Positions 54,044-62,756 are shown, counted from the stretch's first letter. The stretch: DNA of 64,000 nt from Cyanobium sp. Cruz-8D1 (GCF_024345975.1 NZ_JAGQCD010000005.1:97279-161278); one strand, 5' to 3'. The notes: generated from the letters alone by a model not told the origin. Made by a program: numbers and translations.

Positions 54044-55027
54044 TCAGCGACGGCCCGCTTTCAGGTCGAGCGCCGCCGCGACGATCTGGTGCGGCTGAAT
54101 GATGGTGAGGTTCTCGAGATTGCCGTTGTAGGGCGTGGGAATGTCCTGGGAGGAAAGGCGCAAGGGCCGGGCATCGAGATCGTCGAAGCAGTGCTCCGTG
54201 ACCAGGGCGATCAGCTCGGCACCGATGCCACCGGTCTTCATACACTCCTCCACCACGATCACCTTGTGGGTCTTGCGGATCGAGCGGGCGATGGTCTCCA
54301 TGTCGAAAGGCTTGAGGCTGACCAGGTCGATCAGCTCGACATCGACACCCTCCTGCTCCAGCTGCTCCACCGCCTTGAGGCAGTGGTGACGCATGCGGGA
54401 GTAGGTGAGGATGGTGACGTCGCTGCCTTCCCGCACCACTTCGGCCTGGTCGAGGGCGCAGATGTAATCCCCTTCGGGGATGTCCTCGCTGAGGTTGTAA
54501 AGCAGAACGTGCTCGAAGAAGAGCACGGGGTTGTTATCGCGAATCGCCGCCTTCATCAGGCCCTTGGCGTTGGTGGGGGTGCTGACCGCCACGATCTTGA
54601 TGCCTGGAACGGCGTGGAAGTAGGCCTCGAGACGCTGGCTGTGCTCGGCACCGAGCTGACGACCGACGCCGCCGGGACCGCGCACCACGGCCGGGATGGT
54701 GTAGTTGCCGCCGCTGGTGTAACGCAGCATCCCCATGTTGTTGGAGATCTGGTTGAAGGCGAGCAGCAGGAAGCCCATGTTCATCCCCTCCACGATCGGC
54801 CTCAGGCCGGTCATGGCGGCGCCGACGGCCATGCCGGTGAAGCTGTTCTCGGCGATGGGGGTATCCAGCACCCGCAGTTCGCCGTACTTCTCGCAGAGGT
54901 CCTTGGTGACCTTGTAGGAGCCGCCGTAATGGCCCACGTCCTCGCCCATGACACAGACATGGGGATCGCGCGCCATCTCCTCGTCGATGGCTTCGCGCAG
55001 GGCGTTGAACAGGAGAGTTTCAGCCAC
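54044..55027 (-). CDS. pdhB: Pyruvate dehydrogenase E1 component, beta subunit
   Basis: With PdhA forms the thiamine-diphosphate E1 of the pyruvate dehydrogenase complex. The 327-residue protein starts [20 protein letters not shown] and shows [39 protein letters not shown] and the C-terminal [20 protein letters not shown], all typical. PdhA is not in the window. Same strand as secD-secF; only one base separates it from secD. Confidence 0.95.
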   Translation of the reverse strand: MAETLLFNALREAIDEEMARDPHVCVMGEDVGHYGGSYKVTKDLCEKYGELRVLDTPIAENSFTGMAVGAAMTGLRPIVEGMNMGFLLLAFNQISNNMGMLRYTSGGNYTIPAVVRGPGGVGRQLGAEHSQRLEAYFHAVPGIKIVAVSTPTNAKGLMKAAIRDNNPVLFFEHVLLYNLSEDIPEGDYICALDQAEVVREGSDVTILTYSRMRHHCLKAVEQLEQEGVDVELIDLVSLKPFDMETIARSIRKTHKVIVVEECMKTGGIGAELIALVTEHCFDDLDARPLRLSSQDIPTPYNGNLENLTIIQPHQIVAAALDLKAGRR

Positions 55028-55058
55028 GGAGCGGGGGCCTTTGCGCGGCCAACCTATC

Positions 55059-55154
55059 TCAGCCGCCGGCGGCGAAGGTGCTGAGCAGCAGGACCGACAG
55101 GAGCATCCCCGGCAGCAGCAGGACCACCAGCAGACCCAGGTCGTGGGGAGTCAT
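55059..55154 (-). CDS. Putative 31-residue single-helix membrane peptide
   Basis: Begins [20 protein letters not shown] and consists almost entirely of one hydrophobic helix ending in FAAGG. It sits between DUF3082 and pdhB on the same strand, 28 bases after the DUF3082 stop and 31 bases before pdhB. Length and composition resemble small photosystem or cytochrome b6f subunits, but the sequence does not match any I can name. Could be chance in a GC-rich spacer. Confidence 0.35.
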   Translation of the reverse strand: MTPHDLGLLVVLLLPGMLLSVLLLSTFAAGG

Positions 55155-55182
55155 CGGGGCGAAGGACGGCGGCAGCGGCAGC

Positions 55183-55485
55183 TTAGGAAGGAGATTCCGC
55201 TTCGGCCGGCAACAGGCTGCGGATGAACACCAGGAACAGCCCCAGGCCGATGAAGGCGAAGCTGAAGGTGGCCAGGAAGCACATCCCCACCATCAGGGTC
55301 TTCATCGCCGTGGCGATGCTCTGGGCGAAGGCCGAATCGAAGTGGGGCGGATGGGTCACGTACCAGCCCACCACCCGCTGGCTGACGCCCAGGCTCAGCC
55401 AGGCCAGCAGGCCACTGGTGAGGGCGCCGGACAGGAAGCTCAGCGGTCCCTTGCGCGGCGGCGGTGTGGGTTGTTCGTCCGTCAT
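55183..55485 (-). CDS. DUF3082 membrane protein
   Basis: From ATG 55485 ([20 protein letters not shown]) it has 100 residues with two hydrophobic helices ([40 protein letters not shown]) separated by [21 protein letters not shown] recognise this as the cyanobacterial/plastid DUF3082 family; function unknown. Overlaps the ispE stop by 4 bases, the usual picocyanobacterial order ksgA-ispE-DUF3082-pdhB. Confidence 0.82.
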   Translation of the reverse strand: MTDEQPTPPPRKGPLSFLSGALTSGLLAWLSLGVSQRVVGWYVTHPPHFDSAFAQSIATAMKTLMVGMCFLATFSFAFIGLGLFLVFIRSLLPAEAESPS

Positions 55486-56432
55486 GGTGGGGGTCCATCC
55501 GTCACCAGGCTGACACCGGACCCGCCGCAACGGCAGCACCACGAGGCGAAACCCAGGGCATCGAGCTCCTCCGCCAGGGCGGCCTGGGCCGCCTGGGCCG
55601 CCGGCAGGTCGGGATAGAGCGCGTAGAGGCTCGGTCCGGAACCGCTCATCGCCACGGCCAGGGCCTGCGGGCCGCGGCGCAGCAGATCGAGGCCCGAGCG
55701 GACGCTCTCCACCTCCGGCGCCACCACCGACTGGAGGTCATTGCGCAGCGGTGGCAGGGGGCCGGAGTCGGCCAGGGCGGCCAGCAGGGGGCCGTGGCGC
55801 AGGGCCTGGCGCCGCTGTTCGAAGTCCGCCTCGCTCTCCAGGTAGAAGTCGCTGCGCAGGTCCCGGCAACGGCCGTAGGCCCAGGGCGTGGAGACGCTGG
55901 CCTGCGGGTGCTTGAGCAGCAGCACCGCCCGCTTCGCCACCTGCTGCTGCGGCACCGGCTCCAGCCGCTCCCCGCGGCCGAAGCAGAGCTGGGTGCCCCC
56001 CTCCAGACAGAAGGGCATGTCGGATCCCAGTTCGGCCGCCAGGCCATGCAGCCGTTCGCTGCCCAGAGATAAACCCCAGAGGGCATCAAGACCCACCAGG
56101 GCGGCGGCCCCATCGCTGGAGCCGCCCGCCAGGCCAGCGCCGATGGGGATGCGCTTGTGCAATGTGATCTCCACCCCCAGCTCCGGCAGGCCCACGCGGG
56201 AACGCAACAGCTCCGCCGCCTTGACGATCAGGTTGCTGCCGTCGGTGGGCAGGTCCGCATCGTCACAGCGCAGCCGGATCGTGGCATCGGCACTGGCACG
56301 CAGCACCAGGGTGTCGGCCAGGTCGATGCTCTGCATCACCATCGCCAGCTCGTGGTAGCCGTCGGGCCGCAGGCCCAGCACCTCGAGCTGCAGGTTGATC
56401 TTGGCGGGGGCCCGCACCGTCACATCTGCCAT
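55482..56432 (-). CDS. ispE: 4-diphosphocytidyl-2-C-methyl-D-erythritol kinase
   Basis: GHMP-family kinase of the non-mevalonate (MEP) isoprenoid pathway. From ATG 56432 ([20 protein letters not shown]) it has 316 residues; the frame is open to 56498 but the family begins here. ATP-binding motif [20 protein letters not shown] and the third motif [17 protein letters not shown] are clear. Supplies precursors for the phytyl and carotenoid chains that ChlP and others use. Five bases after the ksgA stop. Confidence 0.95.
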   Translation of the reverse strand: MADVTVRAPAKINLQLEVLGLRPDGYHELAMVMQSIDLADTLVLRASADATIRLRCDDADLPTDGSNLIVKAAELLRSRVGLPELGVEITLHKRIPIGAGLAGGSSDGAAALVGLDALWGLSLGSERLHGLAAELGSDMPFCLEGGTQLCFGRGERLEPVPQQQVAKRAVLLLKHPQASVSTPWAYGRCRDLRSDFYLESEADFEQRRQALRHGPLLAALADSGPLPPLRNDLQSVVAPEVESVRSGLDLLRRGPQALAVAMSGSGPSLYALYPDLPAAQAAQAALAEELDALGFASWCCRCGGSGVSLVTDGPPP

Positions 56433-56437
56433 CGGGC

Positions 56438-57283
56438 TCACGCTCCGCCGGGGTCGGCGCTGGAGGACCGATTCAAGCCGGTGGCGAGCGCGAGCCACTG
56501 GGCGGGCGCCAGCTCCTGGGGCCGCTGCTGCAGGTCCACACCGGCGCCGACGGCCAGCTCCAGCAGCTCCGGCGCCGGCAGCAGGCCCGCCAGGCTGGTG
56601 CGCAGCATCTTGCGCCGTCCGGCGAAGCAGCGCCGCAGCAGGCTCTCCACCGCCAGGGCCTGGTCCAGCGGTGGCAGGTCCGCCGCCGCCACAGGTTCGA
56701 TCACGATCACCTCCGAGGTGACCTTCGGCGGGGGCGAGAAGCAGCGGGGCGGCACTGTGCAGACGCTGCTGCAGCGGGCCAGTACCTGCATCCGCACGCT
56801 GAGGGCTGAGAAGGCGCTGCTGCCCGGCCGGGCCCGGATGCGCTGGCCCACCTCCTGCTGCACCAGCAGCACCAACCGCTCGAAGCGGCAGGGGGCCGGG
56901 CGGCCGAGGCGGCCCACCAGCACCTCCAACAGCGGACCCGTGATGTTGTACGGGATGTTGGCGACCACCTTGGTGGGACGGGGCCGGTCGGGGCAGGGCA
57001 GCGCCAGTTCAAGCACGTCCCCCTCGATCAGGCTGAAGCGCCCGTCGCCGCCGAAGCGCTGCCGCAGGCCCACCACCAGGTCCCGGTCCAGCTCCACGGC
57101 CAGCAGGGACGCCGCCGGGGACGCCAGCAACCGTTCGGTCAGGGCGCCCCGCCCCGGGCCCACCTCCAGGACATGGTCGGCGCCGTGCAGATCGGCGGCG
57201 GCCACGATGCGATCAAGGATCTGGGGGTCGCTGAGCCAGTGCTGGCCGAAGCGCTTGCGGGCCCGGTGGCCGCTGAAGGTCAT
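56438..57283 (-). CDS. ksgA: 16S rRNA dimethyladenosine transferase
   Basis: Dimethylates A1518 and A1519 of 16S rRNA late in 30S assembly. The 281-residue protein starts [20 protein letters not shown] and shows [16 protein letters not shown] (SAM site), the catalytic motif [14 protein letters not shown] and [13 protein letters not shown]. Also called rsmA. Upstream of ispE, coupled by a 5-base gap. Confidence 0.96.
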   Translation of the reverse strand: MTFSGHRARKRFGQHWLSDPQILDRIVAAADLHGADHVLEVGPGRGALTERLLASPAASLLAVELDRDLVVGLRQRFGGDGRFSLIEGDVLELALPCPDRPRPTKVVANIPYNITGPLLEVLVGRLGRPAPCRFERLVLLVQQEVGQRIRARPGSSAFSALSVRMQVLARCSSVCTVPPRCFSPPPKVTSEVIVIEPVAAADLPPLDQALAVESLLRRCFAGRRKMLRTSLAGLLPAPELLELAVGAGVDLQQRPQELAPAQWLALATGLNRSSSADPGGA

Positions 57284-57360
57284 GGAGGCGCCGGCAGGTC
57301 TCCCCAGATTGCAGGGCCGTCAGGACTGGCTAGAGCAGGAAGAGTGATCCCCCCTCTGCC

Positions 57361-57648
57361 ATGGCCCATGGTTTCCGCCTGACCGTCGCCCTGCTGGCCG
57401 GCGGTCTTGCCCTGCTGGCCGGCGCCGCCCACGCCGGCAGCGTCACCGCCGAATCGATCTTCGACCGTGAGGCCACCCGCCAGCAGGCCAAGAGCCAGGT
57501 GCCCAAAGGCGCCACGGTGACCCGCACGGTCTGCGAAGACCTGGAAGTGGGCATGGGCAACACCCGTTACCGCTGCACGGTCTTCTACACAACAACCCCG
57601 GCCAGCCCAGCCCCAGCCACGGCCGCTCCGGCCTCCAGCCAGCCCTGA
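57361..57648 (+). CDS. Small secreted hypothetical protein
   Basis: A 95-residue protein with a signal peptide (MAHGFRLTVALLAGGLALLA, cleavage probably after AHA). The mature part contains two cysteines in VCEDLEVGMGNTRYRCTVFY that could form a disulfide, and an Ala/Pro/Thr/Ser tail. No family recognised. It is divergent from ksgA and converges with yraN. Confidence 0.65.
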   Translation: MAHGFRLTVALLAGGLALLAGAAHAGSVTAESIFDREATRQQAKSQVPKGATVTRTVCEDLEVGMGNTRYRCTVFYTTTPASPAPATAAPASSQP

Positions 57649-57672
57649 GCCGGCTCGCCGGCCCGGAAGCGT

Positions 57673-58038
57673 TCAATCACCCAGCCGGATCCAGCGCACC
57701 GGCGCCCGCGAGGGCGGCAGTGGCACCAGGGCCGCCACCTGCTCCACCGGCGTCCGCTCCCAGTCGGGGTGGGCCGCCAGCCAGCAGTTCCAGGCCCGCT
57801 CCAGGCGTTGCCGCTTCGGCCAGCGCAGCGCGGCGGTGCCCGAGCCATCGAGACCCGAGCGCCGGCGCCCCTTCACTTCCACCAGCAGCAGACGCCCCGG
57901 CTTGTGGAGCACCAGGTCGAGTTCCCCCCAAGGGCAGCGCCAGTTGCGCTCCAGCAACTGCCAGCCCTGGAGCCGCAACAGCCGCAGCACCCGCTGCTCC
58001 GCCCAGGCTCCCTGACGCTGGGCGGGGCTGGGGGGCAT
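57673..58038 (-). CDS. YraN/UPF0102 family endonuclease-like protein
   Basis: A 121-residue protein of the UPF0102 group: QGAWAEQRVLRLLRLQGWQL, LERNWRCPWGELDLVLHKPG and LLLVEVKGRR. The Glu-x-Asp-Leu...Glu-Val-Lys arrangement is a restriction-endonuclease-like fold active site. Its role (proposed DNA repair or uptake) is not settled. Converges with the small secreted protein. Confidence 0.88.
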   Translation of the reverse strand: MPPSPAQRQGAWAEQRVLRLLRLQGWQLLERNWRCPWGELDLVLHKPGRLLLVEVKGRRRSGLDGSGTAALRWPKRQRLERAWNCWLAAHPDWERTPVEQVAALVPLPPSRAPVRWIRLGD

Positions 58039-58099
58039 GGGGAGGGCTCATCTACTCCAGGGTTCCCCGCGACCGGCACTCCCGCAACCGGCGTGGGTC

Positions 58100-58321
58100 T
58101 CAGTAGTACCGGCGCGGGTTCTGGCTGATGGCCAGCTGCACCTCCAGCAGGAACAACAGCAGGCCGACGATCATGGTGCCCATGGCCGCCACGAACAGGG
58201 GCACCACGATGGCCGTCACGTCCAGGGCCGCCACGGCACTCTGGATCGCCTTGGAGAGGCCGGCCACGGAGCGCCCATCGCCCACATCCACGGACAGCAG
58301 CAGCGGGACAATCCAGTGCAT
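58100..58321 (-). CDS. Short membrane protein resembling an internally deleted DUF2721 protein
   Basis: From ATG 58321 (MHWIVPLLLSVDVGDGRSVA) it has 73 residues. AGLSKAIQSAVAALD resembles the beginning of DUF2721 proteins and VPLFVAAMGTMIVGLLLFLL followed by EVQLAI resembles their final helix, while the middle (normally about 60-80 residues with an Arg-rich loop) is missing. Family members are usually around 130-160 residues. It lies 14 bases downstream of the EAL gene. The assignment is from pattern memory and is tentative. Confidence 0.5.
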   Translation of the reverse strand: MHWIVPLLLSVDVGDGRSVAGLSKAIQSAVAALDVTAIVVPLFVAAMGTMIVGLLLFLLEVQLAISQNPRRYY

Positions 58322-58335
58322 GCGGCCGGGACCGT

Positions 58336-59988
58336 TCAGGCCGCTGGGGTGATCTGACTCTGGAGCAGGGCCTCCAACTCCAGATCCGAAAGGGGCGCCG
58401 ACAGCTGGTAGCCCTGGCCGTGGCGACAACCGAGGCTGAGCAACATCTGCCGCTGGCGGGAGCGTTCCACCCCTTCCACCACCACCATGATCCCGGTGGC
58501 GTCGCTGAGCCGGATCACCGCACTGAGCATGGCCTGCTGCAGCTGGTCGTAGTCGATGGCGGAGATGAGGCTCCTGTCGATCTTGACCTCACTGAACGGC
58601 AGTTCGGTGAGCCGCTGCAAGCCGGAATAACCGGTGCCGAAATCATCCATGGCCAGCTCGAATCCCTGCCGCCGCAAGTCCCGCAGCTGGTTGACGACGT
58701 GGCTCGACATCTCCAGGATGCTGCCTTCGGTGAGCTCCAGGACGATGCGACCGGGGGTCAAGTGGTGACGTTCCAGGGCCATCAGCAGGTCGCTGCTCCA
58801 AGTGGGGTCCTGCACCTGGAGGGGCGAGACGTTGACGCAGATCTTGCCCAGCTGCAGCCCGGCCCCATCCCAGCGGTGCAGGGCCTCAAACGCCCGCTCC
58901 ATCACCCAGCGCCCCAGGGACGAGATCTGGGCCGTGGCCTCGGCCACGTCGATGAAATCGGCGGGGGACTGGCGGCCCAGCACCGGATCATCCCAGCGAC
59001 AGAGCACCTCGGCGGCGATCACCCGGCCGGATTCCAGCTCGATGATCGGCTGATAGGCCAGCTCCAGCTGCTCCTGCTCGATCGCCAGGGCCAGGGGACG
59101 GGCCAGCAGTTCCTGCAGCTGGACGGACCGTTCCACCGGCGAGGCGATGCTGCAACTGGGGAACGGCTGGCGATGGGTTTCCTCCAGCGCCCGCGTGGCG
59201 GCCTCCAGCAGCACGGCGAACTCCTTGCCATCGTCCGGGGCGCGGCTGATCCCCACGTTCAGTGAGGGCTCGATGACATGCTCCAGCACCGTGGTGGGTG
59301 CCTCCAGGCAGGCGAGCAGCGCGCCGGCCATGTCCCGCACCGTGTCGATGCCCATGGCTCCCGGCAGCAGGGCCAGCAGGCGGTCACCCCCCTGGCGGGA
59401 GAAGAAGCCATCGGCCGGAAGGGCCGCTTCCAGCCGGTGGGCGATCTCCTCGATCAGGGCCTCGCAGGCGGCGATGCCCAGCCGGCCACGCACCAGGTCG
59501 AGCTGCAGCACCTGCAGGTGCAGCAGCACGGCGCCATCCGCGTAGCGGGCCGTGACCAGGTCATCGAGGTCAGCCAGCGTCACCCGCTGGTTGAGCAGCT
59601 CCAGCAGGCACCAGATGCCCTCCGTTGCGCTACTGGCCGGCAGGCGGGTAAGGGATAGGGGAATCACCCCATCGGCCACCGGGGAACCGGCCAGTTCGCT
59701 GCTCAGGGTGGCCACGGCACCCCGCAGCAGCGGTGCCACGTCAGCGGCGCAGAGCTCCTGCAGGCCCCGCTGGCGCAACGCTTCCACGTCCAGTCCCGAA
59801 CGCCGGCAGAACGCCCGATTCGCTGCCAGGATCGTCCCCTGGCCATCCGCCAGGGCCGCCGGCCTGTCGATCCGCTCCAACAGGCCCTCGATCGCTCCGG
59901 TCCCTGATCGCTGGACATCCCCTGGCCGGACGTCCCCTGGCTCGACATCCTTGGGTTGAAAGTCCTTGGGTTGGAGGTCCTGGGCCAT
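58336..59988 (-). CDS. PAS-degenerate GGDEF-EAL protein, probable cyclic-di-GMP phosphodiesterase
   Basis: A 550-residue cytosolic signalling protein. Order: a 5-residue tandem repeat (residues 6-25), a PAS-like domain (about 30-110, PAALADGQGTILAANRAFC), a degenerate GGDEF domain (about 140-280; the signature reads RQGGDRLLALL, so no cyclase activity is expected) and an EAL domain (about 300-540). The EAL residues look intact: Glu in IAAEVLCRW, Asn in CVNVSPLQ, Glu in LELTEGS, Asp-Asp in AMDDFGTGYSGL, Lys in VKIDRSL, Glu in VVEGVE and Gln in GQGYQL. Activity on c-di-GMP is likely. No other c-di-GMP gene is nearby. Confidence 0.9.
   Translation of the reverse strand: MAQDLQPKDFQPKDVEPGDVRPGDVQRSGTGAIEGLLERIDRPAALADGQGTILAANRAFCRRSGLDVEALRQRGLQELCAADVAPLLRGAVATLSSELAGSPVADGVIPLSLTRLPASSATEGIWCLLELLNQRVTLADLDDLVTARYADGAVLLHLQVLQLDLVRGRLGIAACEALIEEIAHRLEAALPADGFFSRQGGDRLLALLPGAMGIDTVRDMAGALLACLEAPTTVLEHVIEPSLNVGISRAPDDGKEFAVLLEAATRALEETHRQPFPSCSIASPVERSVQLQELLARPLALAIEQEQLELAYQPIIELESGRVIAAEVLCRWDDPVLGRQSPADFIDVAEATAQISSLGRWVMERAFEALHRWDGAGLQLGKICVNVSPLQVQDPTWSSDLLMALERHHLTPGRIVLELTEGSILEMSSHVVNQLRDLRRQGFELAMDDFGTGYSGLQRLTELPFSEVKIDRSLISAIDYDQLQQAMLSAVIRLSDATGIMVVVEGVERSRQRQMLLSLGCRHGQGYQLSAPLSDLELEALLQSQITPAA
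59914..59973 (-). repeat. 15-base tandem repeat, 4 units, in the EAL gene
   Basis: Four consecutive 15-base units at 59973-59959, 59958-59944, 59943-59929 and 59928-59914 encode QPKDF, QPKDV, EPGDV and RPGDV. Units 1-2 and 3-4 are nearly identical pairs at the DNA level. A repeat in phase with codons at the extreme N-terminus can expand or contract without frameshift. Confidence 0.85.
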
Positions 59989-60126
59989 CCACGGATTCGG
60001 AGATCGAACGGGCCGGACAACCGGACCCGTGCCACGCTAGTCGCCCTGTCCCCATCGGCATCGCTCCGCGGGCCACGGAGTGGTGCGGCCCCCTTGCCTA
60101 GGCTGAAGTCCTTCGCTCCATCCTCG

Positions 60127-60642
60127 ATGGCGAGCCCGCTCTTCCTGCCGCTCTCCCTGCCCCGGCCCCTGACCCTCCTGCTGTCCCTGTGTCTGGGCGG
60201 CCTCCTGCTGCTGGCCGGCCCCCTGCCGGTGGCGGCGGCGATGGATTACGCCAAGCAGGTGCTGATCGGAGCCGATTTCCATGGCGCCGATCTACGCGGC
60301 GTCACCTTCAACCTCACCAACCTGCGCGACGCCGATCTCTCCGGGGCCGACCTGCGCGGCGCCAGCCTGTTCGGCGCCAAGCTCCAGGACGCTGATCTGA
60401 GCGGCAGCGATCTGCGGGACGCGACCCTGGATTCGGCCGTGTTTGAGGGCACCGACCTGCGCAACGCCCGCCTCGACGACGCCTTCGCCTTCAACACCAA
60501 ATTCCGCGGGGTGCTCATCGACGGCGCCGACTTCACCAACGTGCCCCTGCGCGGCGATGCCCTCACCAGCCTCTGCGCCGCCGCCAGCGGCACCAATCCC
60601 GTCAGCGGTCGGCTCACCCGCGACACACTGAACTGCAGCTGA
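60127..60642 (+). CDS. Thylakoid-lumenal pentapeptide repeat protein
   Basis: A 171-residue exported protein from ATG 60127 (MASPLFLPLSLPRPLTLLLS) with a signal peptide ending near VAAAMDY. The mature part is a right-handed beta-helix of A(D/N)LxX repeats (for example GADFHGADLRGVTF; DADLSGADLRGASLFGAKLQ; DADLSGSDLRDATL), about 18 units. The C-terminal end SLCAAASGTNPVSGRLTRD with a later Cys (TLNC) is the capping pattern of cyanobacterial and plastid lumenal pentapeptide proteins, probably a disulfide. Function unknown. Divergent from the EAL gene. Confidence 0.85.
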   Translation: MASPLFLPLSLPRPLTLLLSLCLGGLLLLAGPLPVAAAMDYAKQVLIGADFHGADLRGVTFNLTNLRDADLSGADLRGASLFGAKLQDADLSGSDLRDATLDSAVFEGTDLRNARLDDAFAFNTKFRGVLIDGADFTNVPLRGDALTSLCAAASGTNPVSGRLTRDTLNCS

Positions 60643-60652
60643 GCCCGCCCCG

Positions 60653-61099
60653 ATGAGCTTCGATGCCCGCAGCCGCGAACGGCTGGAGGCCCTCGGCCGC
60701 CAGCTGCCCAGCAAGCTTCCGGCTCCGCCACCGCCCACCCCGGTGGCTGGCGATGCGACCCCCGGCAGCCGGGCGGTCGACCGTCGCCATCCCGTCGAAA
60801 CCGAGCAGGACCCCCAGAAGCTGTTCCGCGGCCTGATGGACGTCAGCGCTGACGGCAGCGTGCCGCCCCACCTGCTGGAGCGGCTGCGGCAACTGGAGGC
60901 GCCTGCTCCGATGAACCCCACCGCCAGCGGCGGCAGCACCGGCAGCGACCTGAGCGGCAACGGCCAGCGTCCCGCCTCCCCTGGCCGCCGCCGGAGCCAG
61001 ACCCCCCGGACCGGCAGGAGTTCCCGCCCCTCGGCCGGCGACCCCGACCAGGACCTCTACACCGCCTTCCAGCAACTGCTGCTGGAGGACGACGACTGA
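60653..61099 (+). CDS. Hypothetical protein with disordered centre
   Basis: A 148-residue protein of unknown function. A helical N-terminus (MSFDARSRERLEALGRQLPS), a Pro-rich linker, a second helical block (DPQKLFRGLMDVSADGSVPP; HLLERLRQLE), a Ser/Gly/Arg-rich stretch and an acidic C-terminal helix (DQDLYTAFQQLLLEDDD). It begins 10 bases after the pentapeptide gene on the same strand and ends just before the umuDC operator. Confidence 0.6.
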   Translation: MSFDARSRERLEALGRQLPSKLPAPPPPTPVAGDATPGSRAVDRRHPVETEQDPQKLFRGLMDVSADGSVPPHLLERLRQLEAPAPMNPTASGGSTGSDLSGNGQRPASPGRRRSQTPRTGRSSRPSAGDPDQDLYTAFQQLLLEDDD

Positions 61100-61101
61100 T
61101 C

Positions 61102-61115
61102 AGTACATTCGTACT
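61102..61115 (+). promoter_or_regulatory. LexA-like operator of umuDC
   Basis: A perfect palindrome AGTAC-N4-GTACT lies 28 bases before the umuD start. It fits the cyanobacterial LexA consensus RGTACNNNDGTWCB except at one position (C instead of A, G or T). Its position directly before a umuDC pair supports SOS control, as inference. Confidence 0.7.
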
Positions 61116-61143
61116 AAGCTGAAGGCCGTCGCCCGGGACCGGG

Positions 61144-61470
61144 ATGGGGGTCGACCTCAACGAACAGCTGAACCTCCACCCCGGCCGCACCCTGCTGCTG
61201 CGCGTCTGCGGCGACTCGATGCTCGGTGCCGGCATCCGCCACGGCGACCTGCTCGTCGTGGACCGGGAGGCCACGCCCCGATCGGGCCGCATCGTGGTAG
61301 CCCTGCTGGAGGGGGGATTCACCCTCAAGCGCCTGGTGCGCCGGGGGGCGCACTGGTGGCTGGAGCCGGCCAACCCCGCCTACCCGCCCCTCGCCCTCGG
61401 TGGCCGCGACGACGACCGCCTCTGGGGCGTGGCCGTGCACGTGATCCGTTCGCTGCCGGGGGGGCGATGA
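61144..61470 (+). CDS. umuD: UmuD-like S24 peptidase lacking the N-terminal arm (encodes the UmuD' form)
   Basis: Accessory subunit of translesion DNA polymerase V. The 108-residue protein begins MGVDLNEQLNLHPGRTLLLR, corresponding to about residue 36 of E. coli UmuD, i.e. past the self-cleavage site at 24/25. Catalytic Ser25 (CGDSMLGAGI) and Lys62 (FTLKRLV) have the same 37-residue spacing as UmuD Ser60/Lys97. An in-frame TGA at 61120-61122 and no alternative start between it and ATG 61144 show that a longer form is not encoded. Overlaps umuC by 4 bases. Confidence 0.88.
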   Translation: MGVDLNEQLNLHPGRTLLLRVCGDSMLGAGIRHGDLLVVDREATPRSGRIVVALLEGGFTLKRLVRRGAHWWLEPANPAYPPLALGGRDDDRLWGVAVHVIRSLPGGR

Positions 61471-62747
61471 GCCAGGCCACCGTGCTGGTCGACGGCAACA
61501 ACTTCTACGCCTCCTGCGAAGCGGCCCTCGACCCCTCCGTGATCGGCAAGCCCCTGGTGGTGCTCTCCAATAACGACGGTTGCATCGTCTCCCGCAGCGC
61601 CGAGGCCCGCGCCATGGGCATTCCCATGGGCGCCCCCTGGTTTCAGGTGCGCCACGACCTGGAGCGCCGCGGCGTGATCGTGCGCAGTTCCAACTACGGC
61701 CTCTACGCCGACATGAGCCAGCGGCTGATGGCCAGCCTCGAAGCCTGGGTGGAGGAGCTGGAGGTCTATTCCATCGACGAGGCCTTCGGCCGTCTGCACC
61801 GCCCCCCCGGCGACGGCGACCTCACCGTCTGGGGAAAAGACCTGCGCCGGCAGCTGCGCCGCCAGCTGGGCCTGCCGGTGGCGGTGGGCATCGCCCCCAC
61901 CAAGGTGCTGGCCAAGATCGCCAACCGCATCGCCAAACGCGACCTCTCCCATGGCGGCGTCTTCGATCTGGGCCAGGTCGGGGATCCGGGCCCCTGGCTG
62001 GAGGCGATCGCCATCGAGGACGTCTGGGGCATCGGCCGCAAGCTGTCCCGCTGGTGCCGGTTGCGGGGCATCAGCCAGGCCCGGGCCCTGCGCGACATGC
62101 CGAGCGGCGAACTGCGGCACCGCTGTGGCGTCGTCGGGGTGCGCCTGCAGCAGGAACTGCGCGGCCACAGCTGCCTGCCCCTGGTGGCCGTGCCGCCGGC
62201 GAAGCAGGAAACCTGCGTCAGCCGCAGTTTCAGCGAACCGGTCACCAGCCTCGAGGACCTGCGGCAGGCGATCGCCACCTACCTCAGCCGGGCTTGCGAA
62301 AAGCTGCGCCGCCAGGGGCAGCGGGCGAGCAGCGTCACGGTGTTCGTGCGCAGCAGCCCCTTCAACGGCACCCGCTTCTATGCCAATGCCGCCACCGTCG
62401 CCCTGCCGCTGCCAAGCAACGACACCGCCGTGCTGCTCGCCGCCGCCCTGCCCCTGGCCGAGCGGCTGTTCCGGCCCCACAAGCCGCTGCAGAAGGCGGG
62501 CGTGCTGCTGCAGGATCTGCAGCCGGTGGGGCTGCTGCAGCACCACCTGCTGGCCCCGCTGCCACCGGAACAACAGCAGCGGCGCGAGGCCCTGATGGCC
62601 GCCGTCGACGGCCTCAACCGCCGCTACGGCAGCGGCACGGTGCAGTGGGCCGCCTGCGGCCTGCGGCCCCGCTGGACGATGCGCCGCTCGCGCCTGTCGA
62701 GGGCCGCCACCACCCGGCTGAGCGATGTCCCGGTGGTGCGGGCCTAG
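61467..62747 (+). CDS. umuC: Translesion DNA polymerase V catalytic subunit
   Basis: Y-family polymerase that bypasses DNA lesions, acting with UmuD'. ATG 61467 gives 426 residues. Palm motifs are VDGNNFYASCEAALDPSVIG and YSIDEAFGRL (catalytic Asp/Glu), with the fingers SNNDGCIVSRSAEARAMGI and the helix-hairpin-helix region GIAPTKVLAKIANRIAKRD. The C-terminal little-finger and UmuC extension (VSRSFSEPVTSLEDLRQAIA) are complete. Converges with the HpsJ-like gene. Confidence 0.95.
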   Translation: MSQATVLVDGNNFYASCEAALDPSVIGKPLVVLSNNDGCIVSRSAEARAMGIPMGAPWFQVRHDLERRGVIVRSSNYGLYADMSQRLMASLEAWVEELEVYSIDEAFGRLHRPPGDGDLTVWGKDLRRQLRRQLGLPVAVGIAPTKVLAKIANRIAKRDLSHGGVFDLGQVGDPGPWLEAIAIEDVWGIGRKLSRWCRLRGISQARALRDMPSGELRHRCGVVGVRLQQELRGHSCLPLVAVPPAKQETCVSRSFSEPVTSLEDLRQAIATYLSRACEKLRRQGQRASSVTVFVRSSPFNGTRFYANAATVALPLPSNDTAVLLAAALPLAERLFRPHKPLQKAGVLLQDLQPVGLLQHHLLAPLPPEQQQRREALMAAVDGLNRRYGSGTVQWAACGLRPRWTMRRSRLSRAATTRLSDVPVVRA

Positions 62748-62756
62748 ATCGGGCCT

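Noticed and set aside
57361..57648. A c-type cytochrome, because of two cysteines after a signal peptide
   Set aside because: The cysteines are 17 residues apart and there is no CxxCH motif.
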